Positions 44,953 to 54,359 of a DNA stretch of 64,000 bases are shown in pieces. Under the pieces are notes generated by a model that saw only the letters and a list, made by a program, of their open reading frames with translations, was not told where the DNA came from and searched no databases. Both the position numbers and the translations under genes were made by a program. Numbering within the stretch: position 1 is the first letter of the stretch; each line of letters begins with the position of its first letter. The stretch is from Bacteroidia bacterium (lineage in GTDB: Bacteria; Bacteroidota; Bacteroidia; NS11-12g; UBA9320), in NCBI GenBank assembly GCA_020849295.1, contig JADLGN010000012.1:1-64000 (forward strand), read 5' to 3'.

Positions 44953-45246
44953 ATGGCCCACAAATGTTTCATATCATTTAAAACCACCGACTTTACCTAC
45001 AAAAGACATATTCTTGAAAATTTGAAAGTTGACCTTGTCGATAAATCTCTTCATGAGGCAATAAATTCGGATGATGAAGATTATATTATGCGTAAAATTC
45101 GTGAGGATTATTTACGGGATAGTACAGTAACAATACACCTAATAGGTTCTCAGAGTTAAGAATTACTCGGTTGGGAAGAGCAAAAATTTATTAGTGTTTT
45201 GAAAGGACTAAATGTTTGCAAATGGTTAGCAAATCCTTCTAAATAA
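44953..45246 (+). pseudogene. Second TIR-like protein gene, nonsense mutation and truncated
   Basis: HKCFISFKTTDFTYKRHI and RDSTVTIHLIGSQS resemble a TIR-like family with a core similar to the preceding gene. A TAA at 45157-45159 interrupts the frame exactly where relatives continue; the same frame then reads ELLGWEEQKFI, a conserved-looking stretch, and runs into unrelated residues up to a stop at 45244-45246, next to the tRNA-Leu terminator. The 3' half is missing. The two genes together look like a dead immune locus rather than a working one. Confidence 0.65.
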
Positions 45247-45247
45247 A

Positions 45248-45276
45248 AAGGGGTTTCATCTCTGAAACCCCTTGAG
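45248..45276 (-). terminator. Intrinsic terminator of tRNA-Leu
   Basis: On the minus strand AAGGGGTTTC and GAAACCCCTT form a perfect 10-bp stem around a 6-base loop, followed by a T-rich stretch, directly behind the tRNA. Confidence 0.85.
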
Positions 45277-45358
45277 TGCGGATGATAGGACTCGAACCTA
45301 CACGCCGCGAAGCACCAGATCCTAAGTCTGGCATGGCTACCAATTACATCACATCCGC
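45277..45358 (-). tRNA. tRNA-Leu (TAG)
   Basis: Minus strand. The acceptor stem GCGGATG/CATCCGC is perfect, with discriminator A. The anticodon arm is CCAGA-CTTAGGA-TCTGG, giving anticodon TAG. A long variable arm (TGCTTCGCGGCGT) marks it as class II, and the T arm is GTAGG-TTCGAGT-CCTAT. CCA is not encoded. Its 3' end borders the decayed accessory island, as tRNA genes often do. Confidence 0.95.
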
Positions 45359-45402
45359 AATAAGGTTTCAAAACTACGATTTATTATTAAATTATTCAAA
45401 TA

Positions 45403-45433
45403 AAAAAAGCCGGAATTTAATCCCGACTTTTTA
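45403..45433 (-). terminator. Terminator after the BNR-like protein gene
   Basis: AAGTCGGGA and TTCCGGCTT on the minus strand form a 9-bp stem with G-T wobbles around a short loop, followed by seven T. It is 24 bases behind the stop of the gene at 45457. Confidence 0.8.
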
Positions 45434-45456
45434 ATATTTCTTTTAAAAATGCAAGA

Positions 45457-47403
45457 TTAATTTACTTGCATTTTTTTTGTTATACTATATTTTGAATTTG
45501 AAATTGTGTAAAAATAAATACCTGCTTTTAATCCTTCTGCATTTATACTTATAGAACTATTGCCGGCTGAGTAAAATCCAAGATTTTCGCTTTTTACTAT
45601 TTTCCCGGTAATATCAGAAACTGTTAAATCTAACTCGCTACCATCTCTTAAATATATATTAGTAATTGTCTCAGAAGCAAATGGGTTAGGTTGATTTTGA
45701 CTTACAAAAAATATTTTGGGGTCAACGTTTACCTTATTTACACTAACTACATCTCCTATTTTGCTTTGCAAAATATCTGCAATCGGAATAGCTCTGTACA
45801 TTATTCTGTTTTCATCATTTGGGTGTGTATTGCTATTTCCATTGTTTTGTAAATTGGTACCTGGCAAATCGTCTTCCTGATAAACTAAATGTAAAAAGTT
45901 ATCACAATTTTTAGCAACAGAGCCAAATACATTTTCTCTGTTTGCTAATGTACCGTTTGCATTTGCAGTTATATTTTGTCCTATTGTCCAAGTTAATCCA
46001 CCGTCAGTAGAAAACGAAACATATATATCTCGATAATTTGCATTGTATGGACTAACTGCTTGTTCATGTACAGCACTATATGTTACATATAAGTTTCCAT
46101 TTGCATCAGTTGCTGATGAAGGGAAAGAAACAAGAGAAGTTGAGCCATATCTTGTAGCTGAAGAAACATTTGCAGGTAAGTTTCCGTTTGCATCAAGAAA
46201 TGCAGTAGTTTCAGGGTTAATATCGAGTGTGGAATTATCGTTATAGTCTTTAGCCAAACCACAAGTATTAACACTGTCCCAACCTTCAGCCCAGTGTACT
46301 AATTCTGCTGTTCCTGGATAAAAATTATATGAATCATCTGTAGTATCTTCATCTGCTACATAACTTCTGCCAAAAAATACATGAACCTTAAAATTATTGT
46401 CAATTAATACATCTAATGAACCATCGTTTGTTTTTGCTCTGTTTGTAGTAGCTACATATTTTTTTGTAAATGGTGCATAAGGAAATTCTTCAACCATTAT
46501 TTTAGCAAAATTATTTCCATTGTCAGTTGATTTATACAAAACAACATCATCTCCAAGACCTCCTATTACTATTGCAACTACAGAGTCTTTTACATCAATT
46601 GCATAATTGTCTCCACCACCTGCAACAGTTCTTGTTGAATCATATCCGGGCAAAACAATAAACTGCTTATCCCAAGTAAGACCTCCATCATTAGAACGAC
46701 TATATGTTGATGGATTGCTTACTCCATTAAGTTTTACAACAGGAATACCATCAGATGTACTTGAATAATAATTTGAAACTAAATGAATATAGTTTTTATT
46801 ATTTGAAGCAGCTCTTCCCCAGATAGAAACCTTATTATTTAATTGTTTTAAAACTTCTGTTTGTGTAGAAAAACTTGTATTACCTATAGCTGAATTTTTA
46901 CTTAAAACCCATCCCCCTGTTGATGAAATATGTCCCATAGTAAACTCATAACTAGTATTTCCATTTTTAAGCAACCCAATGCTGGGCCAACCGGTACGTT
47001 GACTTTCAATTCTAGTATTAACCGATGCATTCCAAATTGTTGAAGATTTGTGATTATATCCAATACCTCTGCTTGGCCAATTTAGTTCACTAACAGAAGC
47101 TGTAGTCCATACTGCTGAAACTTGATGTGCATCATGCAATAATACTCTTCTGCCTACTGAAGCATTTGTTTGTAAATCATAATATGTTGAACCAATTAAA
47201 ATTGCTGAATAACCAGGGTGTTTTTTGTTTAATTGATTAAGCGATTTTCCTTTTAAAAATGGGTCATAATTAAATTCAGTACGTTCAAAACTTTTTACAT
47301 ATTTTTGAGGTACATCAGATTTAGGATTCACTACCGTAACATTTTTTTGTGCCATTACAATTAATGGTAACATGCTTAAAATTATAAGTAACTTTCTTTT
47401 CAT
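45457..47403 (-). CDS. BNR/sialidase-like secreted protein, T9SS type A
   Basis: A 648-residue exported protein with a signal peptide (1-18, ending VMAQ). The body is built of beta-propeller-like repeats with Asp-box (BNR) hints such as SRSNDGGLTWDKQF, KSTDNGNNFAKI and SFSTDGGLTWTIG (S-x-D-x-G-x-x-W/F), spaced as in sialidase-type propellers. The last 85 residues are a type A sorting domain (QNQPNPFASETITNI ... GIYFYTISNSKYSITKKMQVN). No sialidase catalytic Arg triad or FRIP motif is visible, so enzymatic activity is doubtful. It appears to be its own transcription unit with its own terminator. Confidence 0.87.
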   Translation of the reverse strand: MKRKLLIILSMLPLIVMAQKNVTVVNPKSDVPQKYVKSFERTEFNYDPFLKGKSLNQLNKKHPGYSAILIGSTYYDLQTNASVGRRVLLHDAHQVSAVWTTASVSELNWPSRGIGYNHKSSTIWNASVNTRIESQRTGWPSIGLLKNGNTSYEFTMGHISSTGGWVLSKNSAIGNTSFSTQTEVLKQLNNKVSIWGRAASNNKNYIHLVSNYYSSTSDGIPVVKLNGVSNPSTYSRSNDGGLTWDKQFIVLPGYDSTRTVAGGGDNYAIDVKDSVVAIVIGGLGDDVVLYKSTDNGNNFAKIMVEEFPYAPFTKKYVATTNRAKTNDGSLDVLIDNNFKVHVFFGRSYVADEDTTDDSYNFYPGTAELVHWAEGWDSVNTCGLAKDYNDNSTLDINPETTAFLDANGNLPANVSSATRYGSTSLVSFPSSATDANGNLYVTYSAVHEQAVSPYNANYRDIYVSFSTDGGLTWTIGQNITANANGTLANRENVFGSVAKNCDNFLHLVYQEDDLPGTNLQNNGNSNTHPNDENRIMYRAIPIADILQSKIGDVVSVNKVNVDPKIFFVSQNQPNPFASETITNIYLRDGSELDLTVSDITGKIVKSENLGFYSAGNSSISINAEGLKAGIYFYTISNSKYSITKKMQVN

Positions 47404-47543
47404 GATTGTTTAAAATTTTCAGGCAAAATAAAACATATTTTTTAATATATGAAATAATGTTATTTTATAAAAAATAAAATAGTTAGTAATATTTTACAAA
47501 AATGTGAATGGCTTTTTAAAAAAAAATTGGCTTACTTTGCATT

Positions 47544-48086
47544 ATGGAATTAAAAGATGTAGCTTCAGTACATGGAAAATCGGGTTTGCACAAAATAATT
47601 GGCAAAGGTCCGTCAGGATTAGTTTTAGAATCAATTGACGAGTTTAAGAAAAGAACAATTACTCCATTATCTCAAAAGGTTTCAATTTTAGAAGATGTTT
47701 CTATATATTTGAATGATGGCGATTTAAAACTTTTTGAAATTTTTGCTAAAATGCAGCAAATGCAAAAAGACAATATTTTACTTTCTATCTCTAAGAATTC
47801 GTCTGGTGATGAAATTAAAAAATGGTTTACATCTATAGTACCTGATTTTGACAGAGAAAGAGTATATAATTCTGATATATTAAAAATAAACGGATGGTTT
47901 ACTTTATTAAATAATATAATTGATTTCAGTATTAAGCCTACTGAAGAAACTATTGAAACTACTGTTGACAATGATAAAACAAAATCAAAAACTATTAAAC
48001 CTATAAAGAAAGTTGAAGCCAAATCAAATGCTAAAACTTCAAAGGGTGTAACCAAAACAACCATTACAAGTAGAAAGATGAGTTAA
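47544..48086 (+). CDS. DUF5606 family protein
   Basis: A 180-residue cytoplasmic protein. The first 130 residues match the Bacteroidota-specific DUF5606 family: ELKDVASVHGKSGLHKI, GPSGLVLESID, and a later KKWFTSIVPDFDRERVY. The start of these proteins has an SH3-like beta pattern and is strongly conserved in the phylum, but the function is unknown. The C-terminal 45 residues are a Lys/Thr-rich disordered tail. A near-consensus -7 box (TTACTTTG) lies just before the ATG at 47544. Confidence 0.85.
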   Translation: MELKDVASVHGKSGLHKIIGKGPSGLVLESIDEFKKRTITPLSQKVSILEDVSIYLNDGDLKLFEIFAKMQQMQKDNILLSISKNSSGDEIKKWFTSIVPDFDRERVYNSDILKINGWFTLLNNIIDFSIKPTEETIETTVDNDKTKSKTIKPIKKVEAKSNAKTSKGVTKTTITSRKMS

Positions 48087-48762
48087 AAAAATCTTTATTC
48101 ATCTGGTTTTTCTTTTACTGAATTAGGTTTTAATTTTTATATATCATTTTCAAGATAGAAGCATAATTGTAAACTTTTTTTAGGACGAGTTAAACTCAAA
48201 TATAAGCAAAAAGCTTCAAAAGCACTCAACCACGCCTGACGCCAAACCGAAGTTAGCTGCTGCCCGATTTGTCTCGTATTAATACTCTTTCCAAACTTAT
48301 ATTGAGTTTTTGTAGTCTTTGGATATACCCCAATGTGAAGTCAAAATAAATTAAAAATGGTTTAACAAAAAATAATTTTCAGATAAAAAAGTTTAGAAAA
48401 TTAATAAAGAATTGTTTAAAAAGATTTTACTGTGCTTAATATGAGTTTTATAAGGTTGATAAAAGGTAAATTATAGTATAATTTCATTTCTTAAAAATCT
48501 AAAACCACTCGAAATCTACTTCAATTATCACCATAAGCTATTCTACATTTTATAAAAGATTAGAGGTGAGTTTAGTAAAGTTTTATGTCCCGCAGCTTAC
48601 CGAAGAGCAACTTCAGAGCTAACCGACCTTAATTTTAAAAAAAAATAATTTGAAAAAAGAAACTTACCAAACCAATAGTCCTCACTGCTTTGTAGTAACT
48701 TTTAGTGACTGTTCATCGCCGTTAACCATATTTATTTGCAAAATAATACGGTCAAAAATAAT
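48087..48762. other. 676-bp gene-free stretch
   Basis: No readable gene in either direction. Two short GC-rich patches stand out in AT-rich DNA: about 48229-48270 (CACGCCTGACGCC followed by GTTAGCTGCTGCCCG) and about 48592-48633 (CCCGCAGCTTACCGAAGAGC). Their shared partial words suggest eroded copies of a dispersed repeat, but I cannot define its ends. Confidence 0.4.
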
Positions 48763-50865
48763 TTAATGGTTCACCATAATTCTCCCCAAAAAGACTGAGG
48801 ATTCATTTTGCACTCTTATCAAGTAAACACCTTTAGCCACCTTTATTTCAATATTGTATTTTGTTGCATGGTGATAAACTTGTGAATTTTTAATCTGGTT
48901 TCCTAATAAATCATAAACCTCAATGTTTACCTCTTTGGAAGGATTCTCAATTTCAACTTCAAAACTTCCAGCATTGGGATTTGGATAAACTTTTATTCCA
49001 TTGTGCTTCTTAATATTGGCAATGCCTGCGGTTACTGAAACCTCTTTACAGGTTAATGAAGAACAAGCGTCTGCATTTATTACTTTTAAACAGGCCAAAT
49101 ATTTTCCTGAAAGGGGGTAGGAATAACTATAATCCTTATTATTCGAGGCGCTATCACCATTTCCAAATGTCCAATGATAGATTGTATTACCTGCTTGGGT
49201 AGCTTTAAAATCAACACGGTTCTTATTTTTGATGTAAGTGAAATCAGAAACCGGATTGGCATTAACCGTTACAGGTTTAGTAATTGAATCTTTACAACCA
49301 TTATTCATTGTAGATGTAAGTGTAACATTATAAGTTTGTGATACTCCTCCTATTTTATAAAAATGTGAGGGTGATTTTAAGGTTGAATTTTCACCATCTC
49401 CAAATCTCCAGTTAAATTGAAGCATGCCGACTAATTCTGAGGAGGTATTTTTAAACCGGATCGTATCATTCTCACACACATTATCGGCTTCAAAATTCGG
49501 CATGGGGTCAGTAAAAGAAATTTTGTGAATGAAAGTATCTGCTACACCAGCCGAAAAAATAATCAACCTTGGATAATATACGCCATATTTTGAATATTGA
49601 TGGGTTACATCACCCTTAATCTTGGAATAATTGGATGAACCTGAAGCTGTATCCCCAAAATCCCAATAAATCGAATCTGTTTCATAAGCGTCACCAAGCA
49701 TGAAATTTACCGGCTCACCAATACATTTTGTAGCTACATTGAATGCTTCTGATTGAAAGTATGATGCTAAAAAGACAGGGATACCTATGTGACTAAAGAA
49801 CATATTTTTTTTTATATAAATTGCCTGTTCTTTATATTTAAAACCACAATTTTTCCCTTCAAGGTTGGGGTATTTTACCACATGTAAAAAACTGTCGTTA
49901 GTACGTATATACAGTTTACCATCTGGTGCCAGCTGCATAGGATATGGCGCCGGATTTTTACCGATATACATGGTTGAATCCAGATAATAAACCTTACTTA
50001 TTTTACTAATAGGTATCTGATAAATATTGGATAAATAGAGATACCTGCTATTGGGAGAAAATTCTATTCCGTATGACCCAACCATAATTTTTCTTTCATT
50101 ATTAAGAGTTCCGGAATAAGAATCAAAATTGTAGAGGTAAACGCTTCGTAAATTTATATTGGGAACACCTATACTGCCCAAAGCCAGATATTTTCCATTT
50201 GGAGAAAATTTCATTTGACCTGTATTATAAAGAGAATCTCTATATGTTTTATTTTTTATAATTGTTGTACTTAGGCCATTGGGTGTAAGCTTAAAAATGA
50301 AAAGTGTATCCGTTCTATTTTGTTTAACTGCTATCCATACATCTCTTTTATTACCATGAAGCACCGCGGCAATCTTTTCTGCCGAGTTTTTTACCAGAAC
50401 ATTCCTTTGGCTTATAACCCTTCCTTTACCACCATTTTGCTCTATATCTATAATGGAATATCTTACCTCGTCCGCTTCAAGAGGCGGTGGATCGCTTTCT
50501 GTTGCCGTAAAAACATAATAATAGCGATAGCTATTTGGCAATCGGACGATGAGTGGGGCGCTTGGGCATGAATAAGAATGATAACCCCCGATACCCATCC
50601 CACCCTGCATTTTTTCATGAAAACGGTTCCAGACGGTGTCACCGTCAGTATAAAAGAGCAGGTTTCCCAGAGTATCCGCAATAGAGGCTGTACCTTCAAA
50701 TCCATTAATTTTGGAATTGGTAAGAACTCTCGGAGGTTTATAATTAAAATCCAATCCCGAATGAGAAAAATACCAGATATTGGCTTCTTTTTGCGCACAG
50801 GAAGTAAATGCGAAACAAGTCAAAAGCCAGATAGAAAGAATACATCTCCTCATAATTAATTTCAA
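48763..50865 (-). CDS. PKD-domain secreted protein, T9SS type A
   Basis: About 696-700 residues; the Met at residue 5 (MRRCILSIWLL) is the likelier start of the signal peptide, which ends TSCAQ. Residues 25-380 belong to a Bacteroidota family with a propeller-like region (ANIWYFSHSGLDFN ... FSPNGKYLALGS ... LYLSNIYQI). Two or three PKD domains follow (IYWDFGD, FNWRFGDGENS, YHWTFGNGDSA; about 390-610). The end is a type A sorting domain (KVYPNPNAGSFEVEIE ... KGVYLIRVQNESS). Base composition looks richer in G+C than in flanking genes, so recent transfer is possible. It may be expressed with the small Cys-rich secreted protein upstream. Confidence 0.87.
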   Translation of the reverse strand: MKLIMRRCILSIWLLTCFAFTSCAQKEANIWYFSHSGLDFNYKPPRVLTNSKINGFEGTASIADTLGNLLFYTDGDTVWNRFHEKMQGGMGIGGYHSYSCPSAPLIVRLPNSYRYYYVFTATESDPPPLEADEVRYSIIDIEQNGGKGRVISQRNVLVKNSAEKIAAVLHGNKRDVWIAVKQNRTDTLFIFKLTPNGLSTTIIKNKTYRDSLYNTGQMKFSPNGKYLALGSIGVPNINLRSVYLYNFDSYSGTLNNERKIMVGSYGIEFSPNSRYLYLSNIYQIPISKISKVYYLDSTMYIGKNPAPYPMQLAPDGKLYIRTNDSFLHVVKYPNLEGKNCGFKYKEQAIYIKKNMFFSHIGIPVFLASYFQSEAFNVATKCIGEPVNFMLGDAYETDSIYWDFGDTASGSSNYSKIKGDVTHQYSKYGVYYPRLIIFSAGVADTFIHKISFTDPMPNFEADNVCENDTIRFKNTSSELVGMLQFNWRFGDGENSTLKSPSHFYKIGGVSQTYNVTLTSTMNNGCKDSITKPVTVNANPVSDFTYIKNKNRVDFKATQAGNTIYHWTFGNGDSASNNKDYSYSYPLSGKYLACLKVINADACSSLTCKEVSVTAGIANIKKHNGIKVYPNPNAGSFEVEIENPSKEVNIEVYDLLGNQIKNSQVYHHATKYNIEIKVAKGVYLIRVQNESSVFLGRIMVNH

Positions 50866-50969
50866 ATTTAAATAAAATTTTTAAACCTAAGGGAGTAATT
50901 GAACACCCCCTTAGATTTATATATTATCTGAATTAATAGCAATCTATTTGAACTGTACCTTCGTTAGGA

Positions 50970-51398
50970 TTAAACAGGATCCGGGATTATTGTAATTTTC
51001 AGATCACAACATCCGGTCATTGGAATGGGTCCGAATACAGCAGATGTATATGTCCAGGATACCAGATCGCCCCAATCTTCAATTACTGAGCCTGCTGAAA
51101 CATCTACAAGTCTAATCTTGGTGGGGCACTCACAAGGTCCATTATCATCGCACCTCATGCATGCCAGATACCAAGTTGAATTTCCTGGATTAACAATAAA
51201 ACTTGGATTAGCCCCTGAGGTACAATCGTAATAAGAAGTCCAGGTAAGATCACATCCTGTATTATTAACAAAATGGATTGTGTAACATGGGTCAGGTGAA
51301 CATTCCCATGGATTACAATAGTAAAGTTGTGCTGATGATTTTTTTGAATAACCCATCAATAACAGCAGTACGAATAATAGTTTAATTATTTTTTTAAT
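50970..51398 (-). CDS. Small Cys-rich secreted protein, apparent ATT start
   Basis: About 142 residues. The nearest standard starts (TTG at 51359, ATG at 51356) would cut a signal peptide in half. Reading upstream in frame gives (I)KKIIKLLFVLLLLMGYSKKSSAQ, a textbook signal peptide whose first codon is ATT at 51398-51396; a TAA lies 5 codons further up. So translation starts at a rare ATT codon or the start was lost by one base change. The mature protein has about ten cysteines in pairs (CNPWECSPDPC; CMRCDDNGPCECP; CC near the end), suggesting disulfides. Function is unknown. It lies upstream of and in line with the PKD protein. Confidence 0.65.
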   Translation of the reverse strand: MKKIIKLLFVLLLLMGYSKKSSAQLYYCNPWECSPDPCYTIHFVNNTGCDLTWTSYYDCTSGANPSFIVNPGNSTWYLACMRCDDNGPCECPTKIRLVDVSAGSVIEDWGDLVSWTYTSAVFGPIPMTGCCDLKITIIPDPV

Positions 51399-51553
51399 AG
51401 TTATTTTTTAAAATCACTGAAAATTTTAAGCATTTATTTAAAAGCAATAAAAAAAAAATCAACATATAATTTTTATAAAAAAAATAGGAAATTTAAAAAC
51501 AGGCTAATATCTTAACAATGCTATAATTTTTCTTAAGTTCTAAACATTCGCAT

Positions 51554-54349
51554 TTATTTTAATTTCAATTCTAATTTTTTTTCTACAATTTTATTTTTAG
51601 TTTGTATTCTAAATGTAAATAAGCCAGGTGTTAAATAATACTTATCATTTTTACCTTTCTTTAAAAATTTAGAAATCATCAAATTTTCATTAGCAGTAAA
51701 TTTATATTGGTAATAGTTTACACCCTTATCAGCAATTATTTTTTCTAAAAGTATAATTACTCCTGCCGAATCTGTAATCACAATATCTATAGGTTGTTCT
51801 TTAGTAGAGAAAAATGCGATTTTAATTTCTTTTTCAACTACCGGCTCCCAAAAATCAGGTTTACTACCCCAATTTTGAGAATAAAAATTTTCTGGAATTT
51901 GATATAAAAACAGCTCATTTTGATTTATTAAAGTGTCAAGGTTATTAATTTCATTTAGTGAAATTACAATTATCGAACGACCATGCGTTCCTACTATTAG
52001 TTCATTTGTTTTATTATTAATTACTAAATCATGTACAGCAACTCTAGGTAAAGATGATAAATGTTCCCAGTTTTTTCCGCCGTCAAATGTTAAATACAGC
52101 CCATTATCAGTACCGATATATAATATATTTTTATTTTTAAAATCTTCGCGAATTACATTAATAGGCTCCATTGGTAAATTACCATTTATTTTTCTCCAAT
52201 ATTTACCAAAATCATCAGAAACTGCAATCATTGGCACAAAAACATCATTTCTCAAACCGCTGAATGTAGCATAAACTCTCGAGATTTTATGTATAGATGC
52301 CTGTACTCTTGTAACCCAGAATTTTGAATATTCCGGAACAGATATGTTTTGCCAGCTATTACCTCCGTCTTGTGTGATATTTATATTCCCATCATCACTT
52401 CCGGTATATATTAGTCCAAATTTTAGTTTACTTTCATCTATACAAGTCAAAGTGCCAAAAGGGATATTTCCTTCTTTTTTGCCTGAAGTAAGATCAGGCG
52501 AAATAATTTGCCAATTATCACCATTATCAAATGAACGAAACAGATAATTACCTCCTAAATACAAAGTATTTTTTACATGTTTTGAAAGTATGATTGGGGT
52601 TTGCCAATTAAATCTGTAAGGTAATTCACCAAGTTCATGACGGGGTGTAATATATTTCCTTGAGTTGTCAATATTATTTATTCTGAAATAATTTCCAAAC
52701 TGATAACCTGTAAAAATTAATTTTTGCTTTGTATCAATTGCTGTTTGCATTCCATCGCCTCCTAAAATAGGTTGCCATGGATATTTACCATATTGGTGCC
52801 ATGATTTTCCTTTTATGTAATTTCTTGAGCCTTTCCAAACGCCATTGTCCTGCATACCGCCATAGATATTATATGGTTCTTCTTCATCTAATGATACTGA
52901 ATAGAATTGACCAACTGACGGCGAATTGCATTTTATCCAATTTCTGCCTTTGTCGTATGAAATATTTACACCACCATCATTTCCACATACAAAATGAGTA
53001 GGTTTATCAGGATTTATCCAAAGTGAATGATAGTCGGCATGTACATTTTCGTCATTTAATTTATAAAGGGATTTCCCACCATTATCAGATTTGGCAAGTA
53101 CAACACCTAAAATATAAATTTCATTTTTGTTTACAGGTGATACTCTTATTTGCCCAAAGTAATAACCATAAGTATAATAAAAATTATCAATTGAATCATT
53201 CATTACTTCCCAATTTACTTTTTCTAATGATTCTGTTTTAATAATTAGTGCACCTTTTAATTTTGAATTGAAAAGATTGTTATTAGCATCACCTATATAA
53301 TTAGCAATATCTATTATTTTGTTTTTGCCTTTTTTAATTAATTCTTTTACAGTTTTAGCTGTATATTTTTCAGGGAAATTATTATCTCTAAGATAATCTT
53401 CAAGTTTATTATCACTCAATTTTAGAAAACTTTCAATTGGTTTTTTGCTCAAATTAATAATATCTTCTATATTTAATTCTGAAGTATCTGAAATTATTTT
53501 TTTATTTGGGTTTTGATCATCTATTAAGGCGTATAAACCTGTTTTGCCGCTTTCGTTATATACTCCAAGTCCAATTCTACCAATATTATTCCCCGAAAAT
53601 ATTTTTTCCCAACTTATTCCTCCATTTTTAGTAATATAAATTCCCGAGTTGCTACCAGCCCCAATAAATTGGTAAGGATAGCGTATTCTTTCCCACATTG
53701 CTGCAATTACCGTTTCAGGATTTTGAGGGTCAAAACACAAATCAATTGCACCGGTTTTATCATTTAAATACAGTACTTTTTCCCATGTTTTACCAAAATC
53801 TACTGTTTTATAAACCCCTCTTTCTTCGTTTGCTGAGTTTAAATGCCCAAGAACTGCTACATATATGATATTGTCTTTTGTGGGATGTAACAATACTTTA
53901 CCAATATGATGGCTTTCAGGAAGACCGCAATATTTCCAAGTATTTCCTGTATCATTTGTATAATAAACCCCGGTACCAGCATAACTTGAGCGGCTCGAAT
54001 TGCTTTCGCCTGTACCAACCCAAAGCGTAAAGTTGTTCCAGTTTACAGCTATATCACCTATTGTAATTGAATGTTGATTGTCGAATATTGGTTTAAAAGA
54101 TTGTCCATTATTATTTGAATACCACACTCCGCCAGATGCATAAGCTACAAACATTTCTTCAGGCTTTGCTGGGTTTACTTCAATATCTGTCACCCTGCCA
54201 CTCATTATTGTAGGACCAATATTTTCATAAGGTACTTTATTAAAGTTTCCTTTTTTTAATATATCAAACCTCGATTTAATTTCATTTTGTGAATATAAAA
54301 GGTTAATAAAAACAAAAGTTGAAATAAATATTAAATAAAAATTTTTCAC
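51554..54349 (-). CDS. VPS10/sortilin-like BNR repeat protein
   Basis: A 931-residue exported protein with a signal peptide (1-20, ending YSQ). Two linked beta-propellers are indicated by repeated Asp-box motifs (SNNNGQSF, YTNDTGNTWKY, KTVDFGKTWEKV, ITKNGGISWEK, ITQDGGNSWQN, LTFDGGKNWEH). This is the large Bacteroidota family annotated as VPS10-domain or BNR-like glycosyl hydrolase. A WVGTGESNSSRSSY segment near residue 110 is typical. Catalytic residues are not established for the family, so glycosidase activity is uncertain. No T9SS tail is present. It is the third gene of a minus-strand operon, 10 bases after panB. Confidence 0.88.
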   Translation of the reverse strand: MKNFYLIFISTFVFINLLYSQNEIKSRFDILKKGNFNKVPYENIGPTIMSGRVTDIEVNPAKPEEMFVAYASGGVWYSNNNGQSFKPIFDNQHSITIGDIAVNWNNFTLWVGTGESNSSRSSYAGTGVYYTNDTGNTWKYCGLPESHHIGKVLLHPTKDNIIYVAVLGHLNSANEERGVYKTVDFGKTWEKVLYLNDKTGAIDLCFDPQNPETVIAAMWERIRYPYQFIGAGSNSGIYITKNGGISWEKIFSGNNIGRIGLGVYNESGKTGLYALIDDQNPNKKIISDTSELNIEDIINLSKKPIESFLKLSDNKLEDYLRDNNFPEKYTAKTVKELIKKGKNKIIDIANYIGDANNNLFNSKLKGALIIKTESLEKVNWEVMNDSIDNFYYTYGYYFGQIRVSPVNKNEIYILGVVLAKSDNGGKSLYKLNDENVHADYHSLWINPDKPTHFVCGNDGGVNISYDKGRNWIKCNSPSVGQFYSVSLDEEEPYNIYGGMQDNGVWKGSRNYIKGKSWHQYGKYPWQPILGGDGMQTAIDTKQKLIFTGYQFGNYFRINNIDNSRKYITPRHELGELPYRFNWQTPIILSKHVKNTLYLGGNYLFRSFDNGDNWQIISPDLTSGKKEGNIPFGTLTCIDESKLKFGLIYTGSDDGNINITQDGGNSWQNISVPEYSKFWVTRVQASIHKISRVYATFSGLRNDVFVPMIAVSDDFGKYWRKINGNLPMEPINVIREDFKNKNILYIGTDNGLYLTFDGGKNWEHLSSLPRVAVHDLVINNKTNELIVGTHGRSIIVISLNEINNLDTLINQNELFLYQIPENFYSQNWGSKPDFWEPVVEKEIKIAFFSTKEQPIDIVITDSAGVIILLEKIIADKGVNYYQYKFTANENLMISKFLKKGKNDKYYLTPGLFTFRIQTKNKIVEKKLELKLK

Positions 54350-54359
54350 TTAATCAAAA

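Noticed and set aside
44537-45246. Functional Thoeris-type defence system
   Set aside because: Both TIR-like genes are broken and no ThsA-like or other effector gene is nearby.
40148-45246. Frameshifts explained by assembly error
   Set aside because: Possible for a single site, but the clustering with two nonsense codons, a transposon and a truncated kinase, against intact genes elsewhere, makes real decay the better reading.
45156-45371. A minus-strand reading frame of 71 codons
   Set aside because: It runs through tRNA-Leu and its terminator, so it is not a gene.
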